A DNA stretch of 21,136 nucleotides from Fragilaria crotonensis (lineage: Eukaryota; Bacillariophyta; Fragilariophyceae; Fragilariales; Fragilariaceae): NCBI GenBank assembly GCA_022925895.1, contig JAKSYS010000826.1, forward strand, positions 1 to 21,136. The letters are read 5' to 3'. Below, in pieces: positions 8,747 through 18,181 of this stretch (position 1 is its first letter; each line of letters opens with the position of its first letter). The translations under genes were made by a program, and so were the position numbers. The notes beneath the pieces are model-generated. The model worked only from the letters and a program-made list of their open reading frames with translations. It had not been told where the DNA came from and ran no database searches.

Positions 8747-9469
8747 TTAGAAGAGTCCAAACAATTTCTTTGGTTTGTCGTCAGACGAAGGCTTCTGGAC
8801 CCCTTTGATGCTGTTGACATTAGGAGGCTTGTAATTCTTCGCGAACTTTGCGGCCTTTCCAGGAATGGACTCTGAAGGTCCGGTACGACCTCGTGAACCA
8901 GTCCAGTCTAGACCTGCACCCTTGCCAAAAATACTAACAGACTGCTCCTTCTTGAAACCGCCATCGGCATATTCTTTGTCAGAAGAAAGCCACTTCTTCT
9001 TCTTGGCACCCTTGACATCCGAATTGTCCCATGCTCCGCCACGTTGCATGTACTGTAAAAAGTGAAATGAGGATGACAGACGCGATGTCTTCCATGAGTG
9101 TAGTTCATCCAAATGCCAGTAACCTATCACAACCAGAATTCTTACCGGAATGTCTTCAATCTTGAGTTCACCATTCTTGACTCTTTCCTTCGCATTGAAG
9201 ACAGGCAGAAGATGCGTTGCCTCGCCACGTTCCATGGCTTCTTGGAACGATTGCATACTACGAGACTGGAATCCTCGAGGACCGAGTTGTCCCAAATTCT
9301 TCTTGGCTGCCTTTTTGGCCTCTTCCTCTTTGAACTTTTTGTAGGATTCTGCCGTGAATCCTGATGGCACATACCCGTACAAAGCGGTGCTCAGTGACGC
9401 AGGCCTTTGGGGTGAATGGAAGGCATCGGTACCGACAAGGAGGGAGAAGGCAATAAGGAAGGCTCTCAT
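8747..9469 (-). CDS. small plastid-targeted protein of unknown function (two exons)
   Basis: Exon 1 is 9469-9146 and exon 2 is 9052-8747. The intron at 9053-9145 (93 bp) begins GTAAGA and ends TTTTTACAG. It is a multiple of three and has no stop, so unspliced RNA stays open. The spliced product is 209 aa. I choose the start at 9469 rather than the in-frame Met at 9547 because it opens a clean signal peptide, MRAFLIAFSLLVGTDAF, with Phe at 17 followed by HSPQRP. That is the presequence type of diatom plastid proteins. The mature part is basic and hydrophilic: a Lys/Glu-rich helix, then IEDIPYMQRGGAWDNSD across the splice junction, WLSSDKEYADGG, FGKGAGLDWTG, and a Pro/Lys-rich end KKLFGLF. There is no membrane segment. 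The family is not recognised; Gly/Trp-containing motifs suggest a conserved algal plastid protein, perhaps RNA-, pigment- or membrane-associated, but that is a guess. Confidence 0.8.
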   Translation of the reverse strand: MRAFLIAFSLLVGTDAFHSPQRPASLSTALYGYVPSGFTAESYKKFKEEEAKKAAKKNLGQLGPRGFQSRSMQSFQEAMERGEATHLLPVFNAKERVKNGELKIEDIPVRILVVIGYWHLDELHSWKTSRLSSSFHFLQYMQRGGAWDNSDVKGAKKKKWLSSDKEYADGGFKKEQSVSIFGKGAGLDWTGSRGRTGPSESIPGKAAKFAKNYKPPNVNSIKGVQKPSSDDKPKKLFGLF

Positions 9470-10067
9470 GGCGTTGCTGAAGCAAAGAGTCGAGAACAAA
9501 AATGTATGCCTATGTGGACCTGCTTTTGGACTGAAGATGTGGGCCAAAACATGTCCAGTCGGAAGCAGCTGACGTCGATTCGATTGATGTGTTCAAGATC
9601 TATGTCACCGTATATCCGTCATTTCTTAAAAAAATAGCACCACGTGAGAGCCACTTAGAAACGAATGACGACGTGGACACCCTACTTACGAAAGTCACAG
9701 TAAATTCCTTTCCGTGAAGAATGCAATCGGAAATCCGGGTTCGGTACAGACGGACGACCAAAAGGGATAGCGCACTTCACTTTTGTTTAGCGGTTTGTCA
9801 TGAGAAACGAAATGAGAAACTTCGATGTCTTCATTGGCATTGGTTGCTTCAAATCGCGTTGTCCTTCAAGACAATCCTACTGCGGTCGACCCTCGCATTA
9901 ATTATGCTTTTGGTAAAGTGATGTGCGCGAAATGATTCAGTTGGTGGAGAAATACATCCACAGTAACCTGCTATTCACGGCACTAAGAAGGAATGAACAA
10001 TAGTATTGGATAAAGAGCGGTCAGCAGATCTAGTTCTGAGAGTACGGCATTGAAGGGAAACCTTTTG
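9470..10067. other. intergenic stretch: promoter of the small plastid gene and 3' flank of the helicase gene
   Basis: No gene is recognised. It must hold the 5' leader and promoter of the gene starting at 9469 and the 3' end of the helicase transcript. Besides the TGACGTC word listed separately, a CACGTG E-box/G-box lies at 9641-9646 and a TGACGACGTGG stretch at 9666-9676. Confidence 0.5.
9570..9577. promoter_or_regulatory. CRE-like TGACGTCG, candidate bZIP site
   Basis: It lies about 100 bp upstream of the chosen start at 9469. TGACGT/ACGTCA words are known as CO2/cAMP-responsive elements bound by bZIP factors in Phaeodactylum. One such word is expected by chance every few kb, so function is only possible. 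Confidence 0.3.
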
Positions 10068-13000
10068 TCATCCCTCGCCTAAATCGTCCTGTTCGTCAAA
10101 GTCGTTTTCAATTTCTTCGCCCTCCGCATCAAAGGGGAGGGGATCCTTAACTGGGAATCGATTCATCTGGCGAACAGCATCACGGCAGGCATTCCGTACC
10201 TGCAATGAAATCCCGACGGAGGTCGTCATCAGGCCCTCACCATCCATGTCCGTCGCTCGAATGGGTTTGAAGGGAAGATTTCCTAATTGGCGGAGCGCAT
10301 CTAAAACGCGACCAAGCATCCGAGCAAGGTCGCCCGGAGCCGCTCCTGAGAGTTCTAAAGCCTCCGCCCACGAACATCCGCTAGCCCAAGCGGTAACAAC
10401 CTGAACATTCGTCAAATCAAGTTCACATGCGTTGCTGTTGCTTGTCTGGAACTCCTTTTGAACCTCGACTAGCCGTTCACATACGGCAATGCATGATTGC
10501 ACAACTTGCTGTTGTGCGGGAGTCAGTTTCTGAAAGGACTCGGTAACACTGACTCCGTTTCCTCGACGGTAGCCATCGGATATTAGGCTGGAGACATACC
10601 CAGCCAATTCGTGAGACGTCAGCTCACTTAGTTGGCGTGCAAGTGTCGAAGATTCTTGTTGAGCTCGACCGACAGTGGACTTCTTATCGTCTCCAGGTGC
10701 GACCCTGGGCGTTTCGAACATGTCGAACATCAGATCGATGGCATCTCCATTATCGCCTCCGCGTGAGATTTCATCATCAAAGTCCATCATTCTTCGACGG
10801 AATTCGTCCAGATTCGAGGACACACCGATAACATCGTGGGCCCCACCCATGGCGACTAAGAACCAGAGTGAATTCTGTACGGAAAGCATACCAATGTGTT
10901 CACCGGCTGTAGTCAGTAGAAAGGAGGACGACTCAAGGTCATCGTCAGGCATACCCGGAGCCCAACTTGATTTCAGACATCCGTAACAGACTAGCACTTT
11001 TGTTAAGGCCAGCATGTCGAGCCACAACGCGTCTCTCTCCGTCGAAACATGCTTGTGCGCTGGATCGACGAAGATATTGGAATCCACCGCTTCGACAGCC
11101 TTTTTCTTTCTTTTCATCGTGACGACCGACTTGGCGAATACTGTAAGGTCGGCAGCAGTGAGCGAGCCATGGCCAGAACTTCTGGCGTTTCCCAGTTCCA
11201 CCGCAAGAGCTGCACCATGCGGGCTTTCTCTCTCCATCATTTGATTCACAACAGCTGCCATTCCAGTAAAGGGGTGCTGGGCGACATTGTTTTGGGCCGC
11301 AAGCACTCGTTCACGTTGCATCTCAATCAAGCGAAGCATCTCCACTTGGTTCTTCTCAAGATAGTCACGAAGCACCCCCCGATCCTCAGCAGAGCCTATT
11401 GCTATCGAAGAGGCAAGATCTTCTTCTAGGTACTGGAGAGACTTCTTCTCCATCGTCAGCTTATTGGCCAGACCGCTGAACCCCTTGGAAACGTCCTTGA
11501 GACGTTTCTTGTCTTGCAAAATGTTGGCGAAGTCTGCTAAACGTTGTTCCTCCAACGGGTTGGTGGCGTCCACGTTAAGGAATGCATCGGTCATCATTTT
11601 CACGAATCTCTCTTGAGACGCAGCGTCACCCAGCTCAAAAGCCGAGCTGTCACTAGCCAATACAGCCTTCAATTGCCTCTTCTCCCACATAGCGAACGAT
11701 TTTTCAACCAACCTACGTGCGACGTCCATCTTGCCCTGCCCTCGAGAAATCAAGTTCACGGCCAGTGAATACGACGGAGCAAATTGAGACGCCACTGGCT
11801 TGATCTGACTGATTAAAATCTTCGACGCGTCATCTTCGTTTTCAAATGGAGTGGAAAGAATGACACATGTCCCGTCGGTATCCATTCCACGTCGACCAGC
11901 TCGACCTGCCATTTGCAGTATATTGGAAGTTTCGAGAAGGTTCATCGCGCTTCCGTCCCCGCGCTTTGCCAGAGAGCAGATACAAGTTGTTCTCGCTGGC
12001 ATGTTGATGCCGGCCGCCAGAGTTTCAGTTGCAAATACAACCTTCATTAGTTGAGCACGGTACAATGTCTCAACGAACGACTTGTGAGCCGGTAGCATGC
12101 CTGCATGATGAGAGCCAACGCCTAATAGGAACTGCTGGACTTGGCGCTTATCGAAGATAATTTCCTCGTTCTCAGAGTTGAAGGCCGAGACTCGAAATGC
12201 CACTTGTTTCACTTCGTCGTAATTGAGCAGTCCAGCACTAGCGAAAAACCTCCAATTTTCAGGATTTAACGGGGAATCATCGTCAAACTTCATATTGTTG
12301 TAATCGGAAAAGGCGAAGTCCAAAATTGATGCAAGTGAATCATCATCCACAGAGCCGCCACCTACTCGGAACACCCGCCCTTCCTTGTCTTGCATGCGAT
12401 TTCGAGCTTTGATGTCACGTGATCGGCCACGCTGGCCTTTCGTCCTTTCTCGAGATGCTTCATTGTACGGATCGTCGTCGTTATCTGTGAATGGATCACG
12501 TGTTAAGCCCATGAAATGTAGAGCAAGCTCTGAAGCCGCCATGTCGCATCCTGCGCGAGAAAAAATGAAGAGAATGGCAGGCAGTAGTTGCTTCTGATCA
12601 AGTCGCCGTATCAGCATGCTCAAGGACGGTACCTCCTTCCTCATTTCTATCCTCAATAATCTATCCCGTTCTCGTCGTTCTTCCCTGCTCGCCCGTAGTC
12701 TTGATCCAGGTGATTCCGATTTCCATTTCCTTTCCCCGCGAAAGTCCATATAATTTTGATCACGTGCATCAGTCTCGCCTCCTTTCATTCTCTCGATGGC
12801 CTTATTGACTCTTGTTTGACGCTTCAATGAAAGAGCCTTAAGGGCTGGATTAATCTGTAAGCCTTCTGGAATCGCATCTAAATCCGAAATGGCATCCACA
12901 ATATCCTCCAAGGCACCTCTCTTTGACTTGGGTTTCAAGTCTGGGCCTGGAATACCGTCACCGCGGAGCCCCAAGAGACCCTTCGGCGCCCCAGGTCCAG

Positions 13001-13907
13001 CGTCGGGATCTTGAAAAAGTGGATAAAGTCCTGACTTTGTGGCGAATAGATAACGCAGAGGCACAGGTCTGGCTCCTGTCGCTTCAATTAGCACAGTTTC
13101 GCGGCCCGACACACTCTCCATCCACTGCGCCAGCTGACGGGCATTCGGCAATGTCGCTGATAGCCCAACAATCTGCGAGTGGCTTGGTGTTGTAATGACA
13201 GATTCCTCCCATACACCACCTCGGCCTTGCTGTCCCATGTAATGAAATTCATCCAAAACTACGACTCCATTTCTTGCGAGTTCATCGTCCTCCAAGTTCA
13301 CCGTACTTCCATCTTTACCCTCAAGACCGCTTGATCTCCACGCCATGTTCCGATAGACTTCCGTCGTCATCACTCGCAATTGCGCATCTCGATTGATCGA
13401 CATGTCGCCGGTTGACAATCCCACTTTGGAGTTTCCGAAGATGAGTCTCAATTCTGCAAACTTTTGGTTGGAAAGTGCCTTGAGGGGTGTCGTATAAATT
13501 GCTTTTTGACCCTTTTCGATGGCAAGATGGAGTGCCATTTCTCCAATCACAGTCTTTCCAGCTCCTGTTGGTGCACACACAATGACATTGGAGCCTTGAC
13601 AAATCTCTCCGCCAGCTTGCAGTTGCCAATCATCCAGTGGAAAGGAAAAGTACGGTTGCAGAAGTTCTCGACCCAATTGTATCGCGTTGGATGCCTCCTG
13701 CACCGTATTGGTGCCATCATCATCAGCTGTAGCGTCAGCAGACGATGATGATTTCAAGAAACAGTGAGCTCTTGATGTGTCTTGTTCATGATTTACATGT
13801 ATTGTTGCGTAAGGAAGAAAGGCAGATGAAGTAGATCTAGTCCAACCTATAAGTAAGAGAAAGCACTGCAACGAGTACATGCGTGACATGCGAGACAGGC
13901 ACATCAA
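10068..13907 (-). CDS. plastid-type Ski2/Mtr4-family DExH RNA helicase, ISE2-like
   Basis: A single exon of 1279 aa encodes an ATP-dependent RNA helicase. Visible motifs: Walker A APTGAGKT (112-119), TTPLKALSNQK (Ia), DEFH box in VVVLDEFHYMG (219-222), SATLPN (III), SHHAGMLPAHK and TETLAAGINMPA (IV/V region), and QMAGRAGRRGMD (VI). The C-terminal part contains a DSHCT-like helical domain, seen as WASGCSWAEALELSG through LRQLGNLP near residues 1174-1212. An acidic tail follows. The N-terminus has a hydrophobic signal segment, YSLQCFLLLIG, then TSSAF with Phe at 30, a plastid presequence of diatom type. The large insert between the RecA domains (KSKRGALEDIVDAISDL ... RDQNYMDFRGERK) is charged and long. 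The nearest known relatives are plastid helicases such as ISE2 of plants, which act in chloroplast RNA processing and ribosome biogenesis; a cytosolic exosome Mtr4 would lack the presequence. The start may also be at the Met codons 7 or 10 residues further in. Confidence 0.92.
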   Translation of the reverse strand: MMCLSRMSRMYSLQCFLLLIGWTRSTSSAFLPYATIHVNHEQDTSRAHCFLKSSSSADATADDDGTNTVQEASNAIQLGRELLQPYFSFPLDDWQLQAGGEICQGSNVIVCAPTGAGKTVIGEMALHLAIEKGQKAIYTTPLKALSNQKFAELRLIFGNSKVGLSTGDMSINRDAQLRVMTTEVYRNMAWRSSGLEGKDGSTVNLEDDELARNGVVVLDEFHYMGQQGRGGVWEESVITTPSHSQIVGLSATLPNARQLAQWMESVSGRETVLIEATGARPVPLRYLFATKSGLYPLFQDPDAGPGAPKGLLGLRGDGIPGPDLKPKSKRGALEDIVDAISDLDAIPEGLQINPALKALSLKRQTRVNKAIERMKGGETDARDQNYMDFRGERKWKSESPGSRLRASREERRERDRLLRIEMRKEVPSLSMLIRRLDQKQLLPAILFIFSRAGCDMAASELALHFMGLTRDPFTDNDDDPYNEASRERTKGQRGRSRDIKARNRMQDKEGRVFRVGGGSVDDDSLASILDFAFSDYNNMKFDDDSPLNPENWRFFASAGLLNYDEVKQVAFRVSAFNSENEEIIFDKRQVQQFLLGVGSHHAGMLPAHKSFVETLYRAQLMKVVFATETLAAGINMPARTTCICSLAKRGDGSAMNLLETSNILQMAGRAGRRGMDTDGTCVILSTPFENEDDASKILISQIKPVASQFAPSYSLAVNLISRGQGKMDVARRLVEKSFAMWEKRQLKAVLASDSSAFELGDAASQERFVKMMTDAFLNVDATNPLEEQRLADFANILQDKKRLKDVSKGFSGLANKLTMEKKSLQYLEEDLASSIAIGSAEDRGVLRDYLEKNQVEMLRLIEMQRERVLAAQNNVAQHPFTGMAAVVNQMMERESPHGAALAVELGNARSSGHGSLTAADLTVFAKSVVTMKRKKKAVEAVDSNIFVDPAHKHVSTERDALWLDMLALTKVLVCYGCLKSSWAPGMPDDDLESSSFLLTTAGEHIGMLSVQNSLWFLVAMGGAHDVIGVSSNLDEFRRRMMDFDDEISRGGDNGDAIDLMFDMFETPRVAPGDDKKSTVGRAQQESSTLARQLSELTSHELAGYVSSLISDGYRRGNGVSVTESFQKLTPAQQQVVQSCIAVCERLVEVQKEFQTSNSNACELDLTNVQVVTAWASGCSWAEALELSGAAPGDLARMLGRVLDALRQLGNLPFKPIRATDMDGEGLMTTSVGISLQVRNACRDAVRQMNRFPVKDPLPFDAEGEEIENDFDEQDDLGEG

Positions 13908-15025
13908 CCATTATACTCGGAATATTTCTTGATGGCATAAAGCAGAGAAAGTGATGTGCCATTTACTCATTTCTCATTGGTTCTGCAAGTGATGGCACTA
14001 TTCATACGTCATGCGTCATACAATACAAGTATATATGAAAGAAGTATATGTTTACGGTACTGAACCGGTCGATGAACGGACCCAACCTCTTGTGACCGGT
14101 CATTCGAGACGAAACGAAAATCGACACGACTATTGGTGCCACGTGGCGCGCGAACGAGCGAGCCGTCAGAATCCAAAAACTACTACTTCTTCATCTGCAT
14201 TGGTTGTTAAGAAATAAAGAGTTTTGTTAAGAAATGAGAAGTTCTCCGAGTAAAAGCGGAAGGACTACCACTAGACCAAGAATGGCTGACCGGGTTTTGC
14301 TGCAGCCAATTCTGGCAGCACAGTTGTGAAAGGTGAAAGTGAAGTGCAAGCAGCGGCGTCAGCATAGCTATCCCCAATTTCATGGATTGCGTATTTTAAT
14401 CGAAGCAGAAACCCACTGAGGCGGCGTAGGGTTAGGCAACGAGACGCATGGAATCATATGCTTGGGTTGGAGACCTTGATGCATTCTGGGCACGCACAAG
14501 GATCATATTCCTGTTGCAGTAAGCTCTACATGATGTGGGTTGCCCATGGGCTGGTGCTTGACATAAAATTGGAACATCGCGTGACGTTCAGGTTGATTCT
14601 ATTTCTAACTGTGAAGTGGTGGCACAGTCTACGGCAGTATCCGCACTCCAGGAGGCGCAACCGCTGAAAGTTATAAATTGGCTTCGAATACACGTTAGGT
14701 TGTTACGCGTAAGGTTTTAAGAGTTTTAAAAAATGGCATTCACTCGTATTTGGGCGTAGAGGGGCCGGGCGTTTCACAACGAACAAATAAGTCGCGAGTA
14801 AAGGGCAATACAGTACGATAGGGTGCTGTCGTCCAATCCCGGACGGTGGTGACTAAAGTTTGTCGAGTGATCAGTGCAATCATTCTCCGCGGCACCGCGT
14901 TGAATTAGGTTTGTTGTTTTTGTTTGTTTGTCTATATACATACCATTCATATTGGGCACTCAACTAGCCCTACATTACAGGAGGTAATACGATTTGACAC
15001 CATGATCCTACGACCCTTGACCATG
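13908..15025. other. intergenic stretch: helicase promoter and 3' flank of the STAND ATPase gene
   Basis: About 1.1 kb without a recognised gene; frames are below 122 residues and the largest is antisense to the ATPase 3' end. Visible items: TATATATGAAAGAAGTATATG near 14030, the word TTGTTAAGAAAT twice 20 bp apart (14204-14215 and 14224-14235), ACCGGTC/ACCGGTCA twice (about 14063 and 14095), and a TTATAAATT box near 14672. No RNA gene was recognised. Confidence 0.5.
14006..14018 (-). promoter_or_regulatory. paired TGACGC/TGACGT words upstream of the helicase gene
   Basis: Read on the minus strand this is TGACGCATGACGT, two bZIP/CRE-type half-sites 1 bp apart, about 100 bp upstream of the helicase start. 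Both words belong to the CO2/cAMP-responsive set described for diatom promoters. A similar word lies at a similar distance ahead of the neighbouring plastid gene. Function is unproven. Confidence 0.35.
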
Positions 15026-18000
15026 CTACCACGCTGGATTAGAGTACTGTCGTACCATTGCAAGCTTGCTTGTTTCTTTCAGCCACTCATACTTCGCAAT
15101 GGATCCCCACCCATCCCTGTACAACCCCATTGCTCGATCGAAATATGGTTCGGCGTCGTCAAAGCGATCAACACTAATCAGATAAAACACCAGCCGTTCA
15201 TTAACCAAGGCTTCCATTTGCACCCAATCCTTTTCCGCCATGGCATTGATCGTTCGTACATATGCGGCTTCAACATCAGCCGGGCGTGACTTTTTCTTGG
15301 ATGCCAACTCCTGTGCATCTAGGAAACTCAAAAATGGAGCGCAATTTGGTGACGGCAGGAGTTTTGTCAGAGCCTTGTGGTACTTTCGAGCTGTCTTGAG
15401 GTGACAACGACGACCAGTGCTCCCATACAATTCGTACCCCACGCTGGATGCAAGGTAATACCAAGTGTACACATTGAGATGTCTCTGGGGGGATGATTTT
15501 TCGTATGTGGCCATAGCCCTGATGCAAGATGCTGCAACTTGATAAAATCCGAAATGGTACGCTAGCTGTAACTTACAGAGCCAGAACGTCCATAGAAGTA
15601 GTGCATTGTTGGAATCCAGAGCAAACACCAAGTAATCAGCCTCTTCCATCACCTCTCCATTCAATGCAAGCAAATCCTTCCAAACCCTTGAGCGCGATTG
15701 AAGGTTAAGAATGCACTGAATTATTGGGGTGACCCAGCGCAAAGACGACACCTGCCCGATCTCGTTCCATCTCTTCCTCACTGACCGATGGAAGGCGTCG
15801 ACAACATTTAAGTTTTCTCCAATGAAAAGAGTGACTGCTGCACTGTTAAACCATGCAATCGCCGCCAGCCCAATATCACCAGATTCCATTGCAATTTCCA
15901 TGGCCAGATTAAATGATGCTTTTATTGTATTGATCGGTTCAAACCGATGTGAGATGAACGCGTTGGTAACAACAAGCGTAAGGCTTTCAGCCTCTTTGCA
16001 TCCCACAAGATTCACCATCGCCAAAGCCAGGTTCCCGAGGCGATAGGCCTCTGGAAAGTCCCCCTTGACAACATCAAGCATTGCATACATGGCAAAAGCT
16101 GGCGCACTGTGAGGAGATAAGCCATGCTTCAGGGTCAACTCAACGGCAAGGATAGAATAGTAAATGAGCTGCTTGTCTGAACACTTGATCGAACTGCAGC
16201 CGCTCCCATAGAAGAGCAGCCTCATTGCAAAATTGTGAAAATCATCATGCACTGGCGGGAGCGAAAGGATATCCTTGTCTGTTTTGTTTCTCATCATTGA
16301 TTTTACTCTGCCTACCTTCATCAAAAGGTGAGGAATCGAGATATTCGATGGAACTTTGACTCCGAGGAATTTGAGAGTACAGTTGATAGCAATTATCGCT
16401 CCGTCGACGTCGTTCACATTTATTAGAACCATGATATCAATTAGCATCAGCTCAACGATCTGGTTCAGTTCCTTGCAGTGAGGCAATGCCTCCCGCGTCA
16501 GCAACGAGCAAGCGTCCAAATTGCCAACAATCAACTCCACATGCGCAAGCGAGATGGCTATGTCGAAGGCAAGATCGGAATGATCCCGCAATTCTTGGTC
16601 CAAGCCAAGCACTCCGTTCGCGAGACGTAAGAATCTGGCGGAATCAACAAATGCGCATTTGTACTTGCAGTATCTGGAAGCCTCAAGATTCAGTTGTGCC
16701 ATCTTCACTTGTTCCTCCCGACGCTCGAGAAGACCCGCGACTTGGTTCAGGTGGTTCGCTGCATTATAAAGTGATTCACTGTCGCCCCGCCGAAAGAACC
16801 ATTCTCCTATCGCCGTGTGCAGCCTTGCCCGTTCGCTATCGCCAATCATCGATTGAAAGCAGGACTGTATCTTATCGTGGCAAAATTTATATCCACCCTT
16901 GGTTCGTTCGAGGAGCCCTTCATCTACAGCCGCGGATATTGACATGGTTGTTGTCGAAGTCGGATTCTGCAACGCGGACGACTCATGAAGTTCGCAGCAT
17001 GGTACTGCCGGCAATGCAAGAGTAGAACAAATCCCAACAAGTACGGCTTCGTCAAAGAAAAATCCCAAAAGCGAGGCAATCTTGCACATGTCTTGCACGC
17101 GAGGTTCCAGCTCTGCTGCCCTTTTGGCAAGGAGAGTAGCAACAGTATCAGAAATCTGGACTTCATTTCGAATCGTATCGACATCAAACTTCCACGAAGA
17201 GCTGCTGGCTGTGCGATTCAAAGTCAACAAACCTTTCCTCTTGATGTGTTCTATCAATTGGAGTACATGAAACGGATTTCCTGCAGTCTTCTGCCACACG
17301 AGGGCAGCCAATTCATGTGTCTCTTCCGTATTTGAACCTGTCACGGAAGAAAGTAGATGATAGACTGCAGTGCTGTCCAAGCTCCCAACACTGATATCAA
17401 CTACACGGTTAGTCGATTTGTCGGGGAGGGACAAAGTGTTGTTCGTTTTGGCTTCTTCATCACGATACGCAAAGACCATCAATACATTCGTTAGGTCGGA
17501 ATCGAGCAATACCGTATTGATCAAATGCATGGACCCTTCATCCATCCATTGAATATCGTCGATGAACATAACAATCGGGTGCTTTGGGGACATCATCGCG
17601 TGCAGGAAATGCTTGCATGCGACCTTGAACTTCGTATAGGCCCGATCGTTGTTAATATCAACTGAGGCACTGCCGTCGATCTTCGCATCGAAGATGACAG
17701 AAGATAGGTTGGATATGACCTTAAAGAGCAAGCTGCAGTCAGGTCCTAATGCCTTCTGTATTTCCTTTCTCCGAACGTCATCAAAGTCTTCTGATTGACT
17801 CACAAGGTCGCAAAGGTCAGAAAACGCCGTCATGATCGCCGAGTATGGCTCCTTCACTCCTGAGTTCTGGAAGAACTTTCCCATGCAAAAGTAGCCAGAA
17901 CTGTCGCAAACAATTTCTCTCAATGCCTCCACCAAAGCAGTTTTTCCGACTCCGCTTGCACCATGTACAAGTGCAACAACCGAGCTCGAAGTTTGAATCA

Positions 18001-18181
18001 CTTGTTGGTAGGCCTTGAGAAGTTGGAGAGTCTCGTGAGTTCGGCCACAGATCGGTGCGGAAGCTGCGTTGCATGACCATGAATCCCCTATACAATCGAT
18101 CGTCGTGAGCACGCTTACTGAGGAACCGTCATGATTGGCTTCGAACGCATCGCCCGCTTCGATGATTGCATCCAACAACAT
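15026..18181 (-). CDS. STAND/AAA_16-type ATPase with helical-repeat C-terminus
   Basis: A single exon of 1051 aa. A sensor-type NTPase module occupies the N-terminal half: ICGRTHETLQLLKAYQQV leads into Walker A GASGVGKTAL (74-83), then GYFCMGKFFQ and PYSAIMTAFSDLCDLV, and Walker B VMFIDDIQWMDEGS (204-217). This order and these sequences match the ATPase module found in bacterial PknB-type kinases and hybrid histidine kinases (AAA_16, STAND class). In those proteins it couples a regulatory input to a kinase or cyclase output. The rest (about 400-1051) is helical and TPR-like, with runs such as AAELEPRVQDMCKIASLLG and EAYRLGNLALAMV. No kinase, histidine kinase, cyclase, signal peptide or membrane segment is visible. 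The Met at 18181 is the first in frame, with the frame open upstream to a TAG at about 18275, so a 5' exon reached through an intron cannot be excluded. A signalling scaffold or switch is likely; substrate and partners are unknown. Confidence 0.85.
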   Translation of the reverse strand: MLLDAIIEAGDAFEANHDGSSVSVLTTIDCIGDSWSCNAASAPICGRTHETLQLLKAYQQVIQTSSSVVALVHGASGVGKTALVEALREIVCDSSGYFCMGKFFQNSGVKEPYSAIMTAFSDLCDLVSQSEDFDDVRRKEIQKALGPDCSLLFKVISNLSSVIFDAKIDGSASVDINNDRAYTKFKVACKHFLHAMMSPKHPIVMFIDDIQWMDEGSMHLINTVLLDSDLTNVLMVFAYRDEEAKTNNTLSLPDKSTNRVVDISVGSLDSTAVYHLLSSVTGSNTEETHELAALVWQKTAGNPFHVLQLIEHIKRKGLLTLNRTASSSSWKFDVDTIRNEVQISDTVATLLAKRAAELEPRVQDMCKIASLLGFFFDEAVLVGICSTLALPAVPCCELHESSALQNPTSTTTMSISAAVDEGLLERTKGGYKFCHDKIQSCFQSMIGDSERARLHTAIGEWFFRRGDSESLYNAANHLNQVAGLLERREEQVKMAQLNLEASRYCKYKCAFVDSARFLRLANGVLGLDQELRDHSDLAFDIAISLAHVELIVGNLDACSLLTREALPHCKELNQIVELMLIDIMVLINVNDVDGAIIAINCTLKFLGVKVPSNISIPHLLMKVGRVKSMMRNKTDKDILSLPPVHDDFHNFAMRLLFYGSGCSSIKCSDKQLIYYSILAVELTLKHGLSPHSAPAFAMYAMLDVVKGDFPEAYRLGNLALAMVNLVGCKEAESLTLVVTNAFISHRFEPINTIKASFNLAMEIAMESGDIGLAAIAWFNSAAVTLFIGENLNVVDAFHRSVRKRWNEIGQVSSLRWVTPIIQCILNLQSRSRVWKDLLALNGEVMEEADYLVFALDSNNALLLWTFWLCKLQLAYHFGFYQVAASCIRAMATYEKSSPQRHLNVYTWYYLASSVGYELYGSTGRRCHLKTARKYHKALTKLLPSPNCAPFLSFLDAQELASKKKSRPADVEAAYVRTINAMAEKDWVQMEALVNERLVFYLISVDRFDDAEPYFDRAMGLYRDGWGSIAKYEWLKETSKLAMVRQYSNPAW

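Noticed and set aside
16486-17025. 179-residue plus-strand frame
   Set aside because: It lies entirely antisense within the STAND ATPase coding sequence.
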